Source of the DNA: Angomonas deanei
Taxonomy: Eukaryota > Euglenozoa > Kinetoplastea > Trypanosomatida > Trypanosomatidae
NCBI GenBank assembly: GCA_903995115.1
Contig: LR877154.1
Location: 558,001-622,000, forward strand
Direction: 5' to 3'
DNA: 64,000 bases
The translations under genes were made by a program, and so were the position numbers. Positions 11,836-22,695 of this stretch are shown here, piece after piece (position 1 is the stretch's first letter; each line of letters begins with the position of its first letter). The notes beneath the pieces are model-generated. The model saw nothing but the letters and a program-made list of their open reading frames with translations. It did no database searches and had not been told where the DNA came from.

Positions 11836-13781
11836 TCACCACTCAAACACGCTCAAATGATCCTTGACGACCTCCTCCCGTGGCCGGTACAGCTGCAGTC
11901 CGTTGCTACTATCGGTAGAGGCGAGCAGCCACGGCTCCTCCACGCTAGTACACCACGCCACATCGGTGACCTTCCCTAGGTGTCCCAGGTGGAGGAAGCT
12001 GACCTCTGGGGGGGCGACCCGACTGGTGTAGGAGGCACTGACAGTCGACTTGCTGATATCCCACAAGACCACACGGCCGTCATCCCCAGCGCTGCACAGC
12101 ACGGACTCCGCAAAAGGGGACCAGGAAAAGCGGTACACCGCCTTGCCGTGGTAGTCTAACGTCAACAGCGGTGGGGCCATGGTCTTGCGGATATCGTACA
12201 GGTGGAGGCTGCCGTCGGCCCCGCTGCTCGTGAGCTGGTGCGCGCTGGAGGGGTGGAACTGACAGCAGAGGGCGCCGCCTTCGTGCGCGGAGGGCACCGT
12301 GCCGGCACACTTGCTCGTTCGTATATCCCAGAGACGAAGGTCGCCGTCGAGACCACTCGTGGCGAGGAGGTGTCCTTGACTGTGATGCCAGTCGCAGCTC
12401 GTAATGCTGTCGCGGTGGCCGGTGAAAGTATGTGCCGCTGCCACGAGGGGACCGTGGGCGTCCTCGGCCCGGTCGGTGTGTTCCTTGAGATCGACCGACA
12501 GCTGATGACGCACATCCCAGTACTGTAATAACCCGTCATCCCCGGCAGAGGCGAGGAACCCAATTTTCACGGGGCTCCATGCGAGGCCGAAGCCACCGAC
12601 ACGACTACCGTCTAACACGGCGTCCGTGATGGCCTCCGGGGAACTCTCTCCTCCCTCTTCGTCCTGCTGTAGGGTATTATACACGGTGACCACACCGGTG
12701 GCGGTCTTCACCGCAATGATATTATTTTCAAACGGTAACGCACAAATACGCAGGACCGGGCTGTCCACCGGGATCGTCTGATCACACTGGAAGTGCCCCC
12801 GGACGTGCTTAAACTGCTTTCCTTCCTCTATTTCCACCTCCAGCTCGCCCTCGGCGTTCTCGTCGTCGTCCTCGCCGTATAACTGGTAGTTGACCCCGCC
12901 ACCACCCCAGGCGCAGTTGGAGACCGCCACTTCCATTATTTTTACATAATTCTGTTCTCCCCGACGGGCCTGCGAGCCCACGGCGACAGACTGTAACGTG
13001 TAGTCTCGCTCCGGGTCAGCGAAGCGGCGGTTGGAGATCCACTCTACCGACAGCGAGGGCCACTCCAAGACATGATTGGCATTGTAATTATAAAGATTGG
13101 GCGAAAACTGCTCAAAGTAGCGTTGTGAGCGTAGCAGACGTAAAAAGGAGTCGGCCTCTAGACGAGTGGCGGCTGGTGGATGATTATCGTTGACGTCTAC
13201 ACTTTTACGTTTCTTCTTTTTGTTTTCGGACTGCTCTTCTCATTATTATCGTTGCTCGCGTACTTATCGCCGTAGCTGGCCATGAGGGAAGCGTCCTGCT
13301 GAGGCGGGCGGTCCACATCGTGGTATTGATTCCCATAGTCCGCCATGAGCACCGCATCCTCTCGTATGCTATTATTCACACTACTCTTGTGATGCTTGCG
13401 GCCACCACTGCCTGCCGGTTTCTGGTGCGAGTCGTCGTAGCTAGACGTGAGTACTCTTTCCGCGGCAACAGTGGTGGGCAGCTCGACGGATTCACAGGAC
13501 TCACGGGAGGCTAGTTCGCGTGCTGCCACCGTCTCCACCACCCCCACGGCGTCCGCCTCTTTTTTATTTTCTTCCTCCTCGTCGTGCAGGTATGGAATAA
13601 TATTGCCATCGTGGGGTACATCAGGGAAGATTTCTATTTCATCTTCTACCTCTGTTGTGTGGGAGTGACGCTTTTTTTTGCCGTGCTTTTTTCTTTTTTT
13701 TGGCTGATCGTTTTCGTCGTCGGAGAGTGCTTCCCTCGGGCTGTGTTCGTCAGCCTCCTCTGGGTACTCGTCCATGTTCAT
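11836..13781 (-). CDS. RBBP4/MSI1-type WD40 histone-binding protein with long N-terminal extension, one frame break
   Basis: The second frame (to 11836) carries HVLEWPSLSVEW, the signature preceding the beta-propeller of RbAp46/48-MSI1-p55 proteins, then about six WD40 repeats ending in GH..DW, LWDIR, LYDIR, LWDIS. The family binds histone H3-H4 in CAF-1 and in deacetylase and Polycomb complexes. The first frame (13781-13197, 194 residues) starts MNMDEYPEEADEHSPREA and has an NLS-like KKRKKHGKKKRH. It stops at 13197, but the WD40 frame is already open upstream (RSQRYFEQFSPNLYNYNANH), so they join near an A-run at 13205-13245. The roughly 200-residue acidic/basic extension is longer than in the animal and yeast proteins. 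Distinguishing this from GRWD1/Rrb1 rests on the EWPSL motif. Confidence 0.75.
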
Positions 13782-13985
13782 GATTCTATTGTCGTCCTTC
13801 TATTTTATTATTATTGGTTGTTGTTGGTTGAACTGTAAAACGGAAAATGAGCGGAAGAGAACAAAAACGCGTGGCGGGAATATTTTACCTTTATAGACAG
13901 TCATACATTGAGGTTCATTTATGTTTGTTTGTTTTTAATTTTTCTTATCTCTGGTTCAAAAACAGCAAAAACAAATCTCTCTCTT

Positions 13986-16445
13986 TCATTCCCTTTCCTG
14001 CGAGGGTTGTTGCTCCTCCTTCGGTGTGTCAGGCGGAGGGCTGTAGCGAGGCCGGACGTGCCCGACCGTCAGACTAGAGGTGCGCCGTCGGACCACGGGG
14101 GGTGCCTCGGAGCTCGTGTTAGAGGTCATACTAATATTATTATGATTATGTGTGTTGCGACGGGTGTTGCTGGCGGCGGCCATACCAGTAATGGCACTCA
14201 CCGTGGAGGCCGATATTGTATTAGTAGTATTATTGGTGTGTACCGTGCTCCCTGTGCGGGCGTGTCTGGAAGAGCTGGTCGGTCGCTTGCGCTCGGAGTG
14301 GCTACTCTCCGGTGGACGCAAGGCACCGCTGCTGGCAGACCGCTGCGAGTGAATCGACGGCCTCGCCAGCGCACTTAACGTCTCCTTTTCATTGCCCTTC
14401 GTGTGGTACGGGTTGCGGTACAAGCTGCCGCCAGCGCTAGACTGCAGTGTCGTCAGCAGGGAGCTGTGATGCTGCGAGTAGTAACGACTAAAGTCCAGTC
14501 GTGTCCACAGACTCGACCCCTTCGCCTGCCGTGACATGGAGAGATGCGAGACGAGCGGCACGGTGACCTCTTGTTGCAGACGGGTCTGAAGTGCCCCGAG
14601 CGCCGCGCGTACCTCCGGCGGTGTTTCATTGACGTCCTTCACCGCCCAGTAGACCAGTCGATAGCGACCACACAAGGTGTACACCGCAAAACTGTACAGA
14701 CAGACCGCGCGTATCGCGTTTAATAACGGCTCCGCGCCCTCCGTGAGGAAAGAGCCTTCCGAAGTTTCCCAGAGAAAGCGGTCGTGTAGTCGTCGCGCCT
14801 CCTCCACCGCGCTACACCGTGTGAGACCCGCCGTGAGGGCACTGGCCGACGCGAGCAGCACATCCACCTGCAGATACTCTTGTATGTGATGACACAAGAA
14901 CTGCAGCTGTTGATAGAGGGAAATAAAGTAGCGGAGGTCCCCACTGGGGTCACGGTTGAGGAGGGTCGCCTCCTTCACAGCGGGGCGGCATGCCTGTACG
15001 GCCTCTGTCGCCAGCCGTAGTGTGAGGTACAGGGAGAAGAGCCGTTGATAGTAGGTCAGGGCCTTACTAGAAACAACGAGCTGCAAACCTTTCGGCACGG
15101 CATACTGCAGTCCAATGTCTGCTGCTCGCTCTAGCATGCGCTGGGCCACCCCCTCCACAGACTGGCTCCCCTCCTGACTCTCACCGTCCGCACTCACCAC
15201 CAGTCGGTAGGCACTGTAATCTTCCTTATCAACTAGACCAGCGGAGGAGAAGGCGAAGAGATAGGCCTCCGCGGCAGCACGGGACAGCGTGACCGGCCTT
15301 GATGGGGGTACATCCGAGTGGAATTGACTAAAGTACAAGTCGAACAGACGAGTGCTAAACGTGCTCCAGAGATCCCCCCGCTGGCAGAGGAATAAGTCCC
15401 GGAGGGCGTGCAGCTGCCGGTGCAGGCTGGCGGTGCTCCCTAGGGACTGCCACAAAGCCTTGGACCACAAGGTGCGGGCGGCCGTCACCCTCGCCGCGAG
15501 ATCATCGGCAGCAAGGAGACCTCCCACACAAAGAGAGGGATGGAAGACGGCCTGAAACACGGTTTCCGCCGCCTCATCTTGTGCCCCTAGCGCCAATCGC
15601 TCCAAGTAATCTTGATCCGATACCATGGAGGCATTCAGCACGGCTCGCCGCTCCTTCCCGGTGCGTACAATCAAAGTACCGAGGTCGACCGAGATACACC
15701 GCGGCAGCTTGTCGGTATGCAAGGTGTGCTCCTCCTCCCCGGTATCGGGGTTCTGATGCACATGCACAAAAAAGCTATCCCGACCGTACAGCACGACCCC
15801 ATGCGAGACGTAATGCGCTATCGTGTGCAGCAGCGACAGCCACACGCTCTGACCGACCCACTGCCGGAAGAGACGGGGGACCTCTTGATGAGCGAGGAAG
15901 TCTTCAATCGGATGAAGTGGTATATCGGCATGGAGGAGCTGACCGGTCGTGCTGGAACTAGGACCCACCACCTGCTGCACGGTGACCTCCGTCGCCGCGA
16001 CACGATAGAGACGGGTCAGCAGCTGAAACGATAGGCCGTAGGTGTCTTTTAACACGCGTAAGGCACTCGGCGAGGTGCACAGCTCCACCGACTCACGGTA
16101 GTGCCCTAGGATCTGCTGGACGCCCATGCTGACGGCACTGCGGTACAGGCCGCCTTTCCCACCGCCCTCGCCCACCAGGGTGCGTCGGACCTGCTCCTGT
16201 AGAAGGTCGTATTGCTCTCCAAGCGGCAACACCTCCGCTAGTAAGTTTTGCTCCGCTGGGTGTAGCGACTGAAACAGACAGGACTCTCTATTAATGCGAT
16301 GGGTGTCTTTACCGGTTTTATGATGATTGTTTTCACGAATGAGAAGATGATCGTCCTGCTGGAAGTGGGCAACGACGCCGGGGGACGCTTCGTACTCAAA
16401 AAAATTGGAGCTGAACCCAGTGAGGGTGCATTTTATTTCCTCCAT
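13986..16445 (-). CDS. Gamma-tubulin complex component (GCP/Spc97-Spc98 family)
   Basis: The 819-residue protein has the GCP landmarks: a GRIP1-like segment with RDLFLCQRGDLWSTF (family: LKDYFLLGRGDFF), then in GRIP2 GLQLVVSSKALTYYQRLF (family: LxLVIxxxALxxYxxLF), and YISLYQQLQFLCHHIQEYL followed by RRLHDRFLWE, matching the helix pair that contacts gamma-tubulin. GCPs assemble with gamma-tubulin to nucleate microtubules at basal bodies and other organising centres. The first 100 residues and the Ser/Thr/Arg-rich last 130 (RRRTSSLTVGHVRPRYS) have no domain. The GCP number (2, 3 or 4-6) cannot be decided by eye. Intact, codons GC-rich, with few Asn runs. The start MEEIKCTLTG is the only upstream Met. 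Confidence 0.8.
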   Translation of the reverse strand: MEEIKCTLTGFSSNFFEYEASPGVVAHFQQDDHLLIRENNHHKTGKDTHRINRESCLFQSLHPAEQNLLAEVLPLGEQYDLLQEQVRRTLVGEGGGKGGLYRSAVSMGVQQILGHYRESVELCTSPSALRVLKDTYGLSFQLLTRLYRVAATEVTVQQVVGPSSSTTGQLLHADIPLHPIEDFLAHQEVPRLFRQWVGQSVWLSLLHTIAHYVSHGVVLYGRDSFFVHVHQNPDTGEEEHTLHTDKLPRCISVDLGTLIVRTGKERRAVLNASMVSDQDYLERLALGAQDEAAETVFQAVFHPSLCVGGLLAADDLAARVTAARTLWSKALWQSLGSTASLHRQLHALRDLFLCQRGDLWSTFSTRLFDLYFSQFHSDVPPSRPVTLSRAAAEAYLFAFSSAGLVDKEDYSAYRLVVSADGESQEGSQSVEGVAQRMLERAADIGLQYAVPKGLQLVVSSKALTYYQRLFSLYLTLRLATEAVQACRPAVKEATLLNRDPSGDLRYFISLYQQLQFLCHHIQEYLQVDVLLASASALTAGLTRCSAVEEARRLHDRFLWETSEGSFLTEGAEPLLNAIRAVCLYSFAVYTLCGRYRLVYWAVKDVNETPPEVRAALGALQTRLQQEVTVPLVSHLSMSRQAKGSSLWTRLDFSRYYSQHHSSLLTTLQSSAGGSLYRNPYHTKGNEKETLSALARPSIHSQRSASSGALRPPESSHSERKRPTSSSRHARTGSTVHTNNTTNTISASTVSAITGMAAASNTRRNTHNHNNISMTSNTSSEAPPVVRRRTSSLTVGHVRPRYSPPPDTPKEEQQPSQERE

Positions 16446-16676
16446 TATCTATGATAAAAAATTGTTTATTCTATATTTGTGCTGGGAGGCAAACTGTTAT
16501 TAAAAAGACGGAAAAAGAAAGCAATAATGAAAGGTGCGTCTTCAGACAAATCAATTTTACCAGAGGAATAAAAAACCTACAGCGTTGATGAATATTGATT
16601 ATTATTTTTAAAAAAAATGTGTTTATGTTTCATAATTATACAAGCGTTTTAGGATTAATAGTTTGTTTGTTACTTC

Positions 16677-19124
16677 TTACCGAAGCTGTTCATCATGGTA
16701 CTTCTCCCGCTTCGTCTGTCCATCCCTGGTAATACGACCATCAAACAGTTTTGCGGCCACCTTGAACGCTAGACACCCCGCTGGGTCCCCAATGTCGCGA
16801 AAGATCATGGTAATCTCATGATCGACGAGAAACGTATACGTCGAGTGCTGTAGCATGCGTGTCGTCAGCTCCACCGCCGCCTCCCAATCCAGCCGGTAGA
16901 GCAGACAGCGCATGAGAAGGACATACATGTCGGTGTTCTGCACGTACCACTTATCGGCGCCCATCACGGAGGGGTTGGTGAGGACGTTCCACAAGTCGGG
17001 GAAGAGATCCGCGGCGTCGTCGCCGTCGAGGAAAGGGTCGTGCTCGAGCGGACTGCGGCCGAGGGAAAGGTGCGGATAGGGGTTGTACACGGAGGTATCC
17101 CACAGGTGTCGGGGGACCGCCGAGGAAGGGCAGCGGAGGTGTGGCTGCGTCGTGCGCTCCTTGTGCCACTTAGCGGTGTTAGACCACACCGCGGACCCTT
17201 CGCCGGTGACCTTCTCCGACGCAAACTCGGGAAAGAAGATGCGACTGACGTCATTGCAGTCCCGCTCCACGACCTCTGGCGACCGCAGCCGGTGCAGCTC
17301 GCCGTCATTGTAGAAAATTTCCTTCATGACATCCCTAGCGTGCTGGGCGGACCCGAACAGACCGAGGGCAATGTCACGTGCCTCTAGGTAGGAGCCCCAC
17401 TTCTTGCGCTCCTCGTACCCCGTCTGCGTCAACTTGCGGTTACGGGGAGGGTGCATCGCACACAGCTGGGCGTACTGTTTGAATAAGTGTCGTGTCGTGC
17501 GGTACAGTCGTGGCCGTGAGGGGTCAATGGTGGCGACCGCTCTCTTCAAGGCCTCTCTCGCCTCCTCCGGACTATTCAGAAACAGGGTGGCATAACCGCC
17601 AATGGTGAGCGCGTCGACCGTGGAGGGTCGTCTTGGTGGCACGGCGAGGGTGGGGATGTCGGCCAGCCGGCGCTCCACCGACAGCAGCGGCACCGTGCTC
17701 GACACCAACTGATACTGATTCGCCTCCACCTCCATCTTCTTGACGAGCACGGTGAAGGGGTCCTTCACCTCGGCCAGACTGTGTGCCGTCAGCCGTGGCA
17801 GCAAGTGACCGACGTCAATGATGTGCAGGGGGGAGACTTGGAAGGGTTCTCCTACCTCTTCCTCGGCGGATGGGGTCAGCACCGCGCCGGACCGTCCGTC
17901 GCCGTAGGTAGACTCCCACCGGGACTCACTAGCAAGCGCACGGGTCAGCTGACGAGTGGCCTGCACGTCGTCACCGACCACACTGTGCAGCAGACTCAGC
18001 GTGTGATGCAGGACACTCGTGTTGAAGCGATAGGGGCCCAACCCCGGTCGTCTCTCCGCATGCGCCAACAGCTGTGCCAGGTATGCCTCTAACGTGCTGG
18101 TCTGAGTGTTGATCACCCCTACCTCAATCCGAGCTTGTAGGTCCACGCCGGCCGCGGTCAGGGACCGTCGCATGGTGGCCACCACCTGTGCGATAGGGCT
18201 CTCCGCCTCCTTGCACCAGCCCAGCTTCTCCAGCTTGTCAAACAGTGCCTGCAGCGTGATGACGCCTCGGGGGAAGGCAGAGAACAGCTCGGTCGTCTGT
18301 CGCAGCTGCGGGAAAAGCTCCGAGTGGGAGAGCACACTACTAAAGAGACTGACGTAGTCCCAGTCACTGAGGGGCACGCCTAACGCGCGTATCCACACCG
18401 CCACTAGCACTGCTCCTAGTGGGGTAGAGAGCGTGTTGGCCAGGTGATGCAGCAAGGAGCTCAGCACGGGGGCGGTCCCCAGCGTCGTGCCGTCCACCGT
18501 CCCTGGGTTCTGATCGGGGTCTGCCACCGCCTCCTCATTCTCCGGACCAGTGCCAAAGGCTGCCACGGTGGCCAGCTCGGACCCCTGCGAGGGGTGAAAC
18601 ACTAAACTACCGAATGCCGTCTCGGCCAGCTGCACCACCTGCAGCGCTCGCTCCAGCACGTCCACCGGCGCGGTACAGTGGAGATGATCTAACGCTCGTG
18701 CGTAAGTCTCTGGCGTGCTCTCGCCGTTACTGGTGATGACCTCCAACAGCTGTAAGACATTCTCTCTATCTTGCTGATGGTTGAACACGCGGAAGAGGCT
18801 GTGGGTGTGATAGGAGGTGAGGTCCTGCTGTAGCGTGTTACGGATATAATGTAATACCAGCCCGAGGTCTGCGGCGTTGTGCTGGCTGGTGAACGTCCCT
18901 ACCAACGCGTTGCACTCGTACAAGGTCAGTTTTTCACTATCCCCCTTCTTGCGTCCTTTCTGTGAGGTATCCTCGACGGTATCGATGGCGCCCCGCACCA
19001 CCTCCAGTCGGTCTTGGCCCGCCTGCCCAATATCCTCTCGCCGGAAGGGATGCCACCAGTCGGGGACCACCCTCGCCTGTACCACGTAGCCTGCTAATAG
19101 GGGAGACAGGCCGCACTTGAACAT
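16677..19124 (-). CDS. Helical-repeat (PPR-like) protein, probably mitochondrial
   Basis: The 815-residue, largely alpha-helical protein has no recognised enzyme motif. Repeated helix pairs of roughly 35 residues, such as TLYECNALVGTFTSQHNAA followed by TSYHTHSLFRVFNHQQDRE, look like divergent PPR units. The C-terminal part (WYVQNTDMYVLLMRCLLYRL, WEAAVELTTRMLQHSTYTF) shows the same pattern. The N-terminus MFKCGLSPLLAGYVVQARVV is hydrophobic and basic with no early acidic residue, compatible with mitochondrial import. Kinetoplastid mitochondrial ribosomes and editing complexes contain many such proteins, so a role in mitochondrial RNA or ribosomes is plausible but inferred. Intact. Confidence 0.6.
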   Translation of the reverse strand: MFKCGLSPLLAGYVVQARVVPDWWHPFRREDIGQAGQDRLEVVRGAIDTVEDTSQKGRKKGDSEKLTLYECNALVGTFTSQHNAADLGLVLHYIRNTLQQDLTSYHTHSLFRVFNHQQDRENVLQLLEVITSNGESTPETYARALDHLHCTAPVDVLERALQVVQLAETAFGSLVFHPSQGSELATVAAFGTGPENEEAVADPDQNPGTVDGTTLGTAPVLSSLLHHLANTLSTPLGAVLVAVWIRALGVPLSDWDYVSLFSSVLSHSELFPQLRQTTELFSAFPRGVITLQALFDKLEKLGWCKEAESPIAQVVATMRRSLTAAGVDLQARIEVGVINTQTSTLEAYLAQLLAHAERRPGLGPYRFNTSVLHHTLSLLHSVVGDDVQATRQLTRALASESRWESTYGDGRSGAVLTPSAEEEVGEPFQVSPLHIIDVGHLLPRLTAHSLAEVKDPFTVLVKKMEVEANQYQLVSSTVPLLSVERRLADIPTLAVPPRRPSTVDALTIGGYATLFLNSPEEAREALKRAVATIDPSRPRLYRTTRHLFKQYAQLCAMHPPRNRKLTQTGYEERKKWGSYLEARDIALGLFGSAQHARDVMKEIFYNDGELHRLRSPEVVERDCNDVSRIFFPEFASEKVTGEGSAVWSNTAKWHKERTTQPHLRCPSSAVPRHLWDTSVYNPYPHLSLGRSPLEHDPFLDGDDAADLFPDLWNVLTNPSVMGADKWYVQNTDMYVLLMRCLLYRLDWEAAVELTTRMLQHSTYTFLVDHEITMIFRDIGDPAGCLAFKVAAKLFDGRITRDGQTKREKYHDEQLR

Positions 19125-19317
19125 GAACTAATATACTATACTATGGTATGTGTGTTTTCTGTTTTCTGTCAAGAAATAGTGTAAGGAAAGAAAGAAAATA
19201 ATATGTGAACAGAGTAAAAACCGTTGTGTGGAATGGAAATGTTGCGTTAGCATTTGTTTATTGAGCTGTTACCGAATTCCACCAGAATAGGCACAATAAT
19301 AGTAATAATTTTTTTTT

Positions 19318-22300
19318 TTAGGTCAGCTCAAAGGTGGTCCCCTCCTCTATCGCCGCCAAGATCTTTTCTCTCGCCGTCCCGTAGTCTGTATAAGGTGGTA
19401 ACTTAAACGTGGAGAAGCACGTGGAGGCGGTGGGCAGCCGCTGACTAGAAATATTCTTCACCAGATAGACCATAAAAGGTGGGGATAGAAACTGAAAGCC
19501 CAGCAGTGGTGGACGACGCATAGAGGTGGCAAATCGTAGCAACGCGCTTTGCTGCTCTGCCGTCATGGACTCCACCACCTCCCAGAACAACTTCACCGGC
19601 ACGCTGTGCTCATCCTCGGGGTCCTTGTACACGGTGTGCTTCTTCCAGTCGGCGACATCGAAGGAACCGGAGTTGTCGCCACCGAATAGTTTGAATAACT
19701 CAATACTGTCAAACAGTCGAAGCCAACTTCGATGAATGATGCGCTCTAGTCCCGCCTGGAAGGCCAACGTCTGCGGCGCCCCCTCGCGGTTGAGCTTATA
19801 GTCGGCGACGAGGTCAATATAGAAGAGTCGGTTGTGCGTGTTCACCTTCATCTCTGCTCCCCCGCGCACCAGCTCATACTCCCTCGCCACCCCAAGTGAG
19901 TTGTCGACGTACGTGAAGGTCAGTTCCATCAGGGAGAGTTCCTCCTCGGTGAGGTTCACCAGCGACACGAGCTGTCGGTACAGCTGGGCGTCAAATCCTT
20001 TCAGGTTGTTAATGGTGTTCCGTCGGCCGAGGAGGGCGTTACGGAAGTGGAGGGCGAAGGGCACGTCTTGTAGGATACCGTCTCGCAAGGAGCGACCACA
20101 CATGAAGCCAAGGAACGAAATCTTGCCCAAGTGTTCCTCGTCGCCGGTGGTCTCGAAGCTCAGGGGGTTGGGATACACAAAGCCATCCTCGGTGGTACGG
20201 AACAATCCGTGTTCCGCCGTGAACCCTTCCAGGCCGATGCAGTGCAACAACTCTCGGTACACCCCTTGTCCGTAGCCTTCCTCGTACTCTCCATTGGCGC
20301 CGGCGAACCGCACGGAGAACATCTCCACGCTGTCGGGTTGATGTTTGAATCGCTCATAAGTATCCACAAATGTACGACCGCGGTGGACGACGAATTGCTT
20401 GGGCATACCAGGGTGACGCTGGGGCTGACTGAGCAGCAAGAAGCGTGTCAACAGCTTCGCCCGCTCATTAAAGGAGACGAGAAAGGCAATGCGCAACAGT
20501 AGTCGAATCAGTCGCTCCTCCGTCGACCAGTGGCAGCTGTTGGTGAAGAGGGTGTCATCCCCGGGGAGCGGCTTGACTTGGGGGGCCTTCTTCTCTTCCT
20601 CCTCGTCCTCCATGGCGTCGTGACCGCTGTGGAGGTGCTCCTCCTCCAGCTCCGTCCATCGCTCGACCGAAATACTATCCAAGTTGCGCAATAATAAGGT
20701 ATCTCTTACAGAGACCCACGCCGACGGTAACGGCAGGAACTGCGTCGCCTCATTGACGACGTGCAATCGTGCTAGAAGGAGGAAAGCCATGTGGGCGACT
20801 GCCTCGCTGTTCGTGCCAGGGACTACGCCGTGTAGGTGCGCCCGGTGGGCAATCTCCTTCAACGCTAGCACCAGCGCCAGACACTCCACCCGACCGTCCG
20901 CCCCTTCCCCGAACAAGGTCTGTTTGCGAATAGCCTCGGTGAAGTCGGTGGCCCCGATAAACGTATGCAGTAAGGTAAAAAAGAGGACGGAGAGGGCGGG
21001 GTTGGGGTCGTAGAAGAGGTGTCGCTTCAGTTTGAGCTCCGTGCTCAGCAGCTCCTGGGGGGTCTGGCACCAGCGAGGGAGGCGGACGGCGGTGTCCGTC
21101 GCAGTGCACTCCACTGACAGCCGCTGCCACTCCTCTGGTGTCACGGAGTGTATCCCCTCACACCGCTCCCGGTACAGCCCCCACAGCTGAGCGAGCAAGT
21201 TCGGTTTGAAGGCTAACTTGAGTAAAATCGCACGGGTCTCACGGTCGTCCTGGGACTGGGTGGAGAAGCGGAAGAGCGGCCAGGCGAGCACCCCGCACAT
21301 CATCTCTAGCGCGACATTGGACTCCCTCTTCTGCTGGACGAGGTGATCGAGCAGTCGCAGACCACCCTCTGTGCTGTACAGGTACGACACCAAGTACCGG
21401 TAGCGGCCCCCACCGCGTAGGTCCGACAGCAAACGGTGCAGGAAGGCATCCTCTCCTGCCACACGCTCCGCTAAGTCCGCGACGGTCGACAGCCACAGCA
21501 GCAATACCTGTGGATCTCTCTTGACAGTGTTGGGAGTGGTGTACTCGACAAAGAAGGGCAACAGACGCGTGAGACGACTAAGAGCCGCTAACCTTCTGTC
21601 ATTCTTTAGTTTCCCTTTATTATTATTGTTGGCATCCGTGAGGTGTATCGAGACGGTCTTCATGACAGCGGTGAGCAGACCAGACCAATCGTCAATCGAA
21701 TTACTATTAGTATTCTCAAAAGTGGAAAACAACACGGCGTTCAAGTCCATGGTAGGCTGTAAATAAGTGTTTTCCTCGGCACCTTCTGGGCAGACCGGTT
21801 CAGGGGAAAACAAAGCTTGCACGCACACGTCGTGAAAGGCTGCTTTTATCTTTTCCCCGTTGTTACTTTCCGATTGTAAATAGTCTAACACAAAGGCATT
21901 CGCGTGAAATGAGGAAATGAGCTTTTCCGCTATGTGAAACAGAAAATTGCTACTCTCATTATTCTTATTATTGTATTTGATGCTCAGGCACCATAAGCGC
22001 ATGGCGATCATTGCGTTCGAATCATTATTATTATGATTGGCATTCTCGACAAAAAGATCCACAAGGTGTGCTAATCTATTTTGATGTTCCCGTTCCTCTT
22101 TTTCATACGCACTGTTATCGCTATTATTATCCTCAATGGTGCTACTCCCGTTTGGTTGTGACAGGGCATCACCGCACACGGCGCTCATCAGCGTATCACA
22201 CACGTAAAACATAATTTTACCAGAAGACAATATTTGTTGTTTCATGTGATCGTCCGTTTCCATTTTATTCAACACAAACTTCAGCAAATCAAAACGCAGT

Positions 22301-22695
22301 TGTTGCATGAAGGCGTGTCGTCTTTCTTTTACACTTTTACCGTGATCGGTGTTCTCCAGTAGCGTGGTGGGGATGTAGGTTTCCTGTTCCTTTATATAAT
22401 GACAGCTCCAGCACACCTGCTCTAACGACGGAACATTGATCGTATTAGTATTATTACCGGAGATGACCTCTTCTACTCGTTTTACCGCTAAGGTCACAAA
22501 GTGAAGTTTAGCTAAAAATAATCGCATCACTCGATGTAATTTAGCAGCGGCGGCATTTCGCTTGGTGTCTTCCTCTCGCTTGGCCCTGCGCTGCTGTGCC
22601 TCTAGCAATACGGTACTACGAGAGGAGTGGTGGTCTCGGGCGAGGTTGAGGCGGTTGACACGACTTTTGCCGTCGAATAAAAACGCAGAATTCAT
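19318..22695 (-). CDS. HECT-type E3 ubiquitin ligase, UBE3C/Hul5-like
   Basis: The 1,125-residue protein carries a C-terminal HECT domain of about 350 residues. It contains the entry GGAEMKVNTHNR, the late SPPFMVYLVKNIS and the catalytic loop LPTASTCFSTFKLPPY, putting the thioester cysteine at residue 1093; the tail EKILAAIEEGTTFELT matches the family end. The N-terminus (MNSAFLFDGKSRVNRLNLAR, then a basic helix RRAKREEDTKRNAAAAKLHR) matches UBE3B/UBE3C/Hul5, where a similar helix carries an IQ-like motif. In other eukaryotes these ligases extend ubiquitin chains on proteasome-bound substrates. The middle is armadillo-like helix with a few Asn/Ser stretches. Intact, including the catalytic residues. 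Confidence 0.88.
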   Translation of the reverse strand: MNSAFLFDGKSRVNRLNLARDHHSSRSTVLLEAQQRRAKREEDTKRNAAAAKLHRVMRLFLAKLHFVTLAVKRVEEVISGNNTNTINVPSLEQVCWSCHYIKEQETYIPTTLLENTDHGKSVKERRHAFMQQLRFDLLKFVLNKMETDDHMKQQILSSGKIMFYVCDTLMSAVCGDALSQPNGSSTIEDNNSDNSAYEKEEREHQNRLAHLVDLFVENANHNNNDSNAMIAMRLWCLSIKYNNKNNESSNFLFHIAEKLISSFHANAFVLDYLQSESNNGEKIKAAFHDVCVQALFSPEPVCPEGAEENTYLQPTMDLNAVLFSTFENTNSNSIDDWSGLLTAVMKTVSIHLTDANNNNKGKLKNDRRLAALSRLTRLLPFFVEYTTPNTVKRDPQVLLLWLSTVADLAERVAGEDAFLHRLLSDLRGGGRYRYLVSYLYSTEGGLRLLDHLVQQKRESNVALEMMCGVLAWPLFRFSTQSQDDRETRAILLKLAFKPNLLAQLWGLYRERCEGIHSVTPEEWQRLSVECTATDTAVRLPRWCQTPQELLSTELKLKRHLFYDPNPALSVLFFTLLHTFIGATDFTEAIRKQTLFGEGADGRVECLALVLALKEIAHRAHLHGVVPGTNSEAVAHMAFLLLARLHVVNEATQFLPLPSAWVSVRDTLLLRNLDSISVERWTELEEEHLHSGHDAMEDEEEEKKAPQVKPLPGDDTLFTNSCHWSTEERLIRLLLRIAFLVSFNERAKLLTRFLLLSQPQRHPGMPKQFVVHRGRTFVDTYERFKHQPDSVEMFSVRFAGANGEYEEGYGQGVYRELLHCIGLEGFTAEHGLFRTTEDGFVYPNPLSFETTGDEEHLGKISFLGFMCGRSLRDGILQDVPFALHFRNALLGRRNTINNLKGFDAQLYRQLVSLVNLTEEELSLMELTFTYVDNSLGVAREYELVRGGAEMKVNTHNRLFYIDLVADYKLNREGAPQTLAFQAGLERIIHRSWLRLFDSIELFKLFGGDNSGSFDVADWKKHTVYKDPEDEHSVPVKLFWEVVESMTAEQQSALLRFATSMRRPPLLGFQFLSPPFMVYLVKNISSQRLPTASTCFSTFKLPPYTDYGTAREKILAAIEEGTTFELT

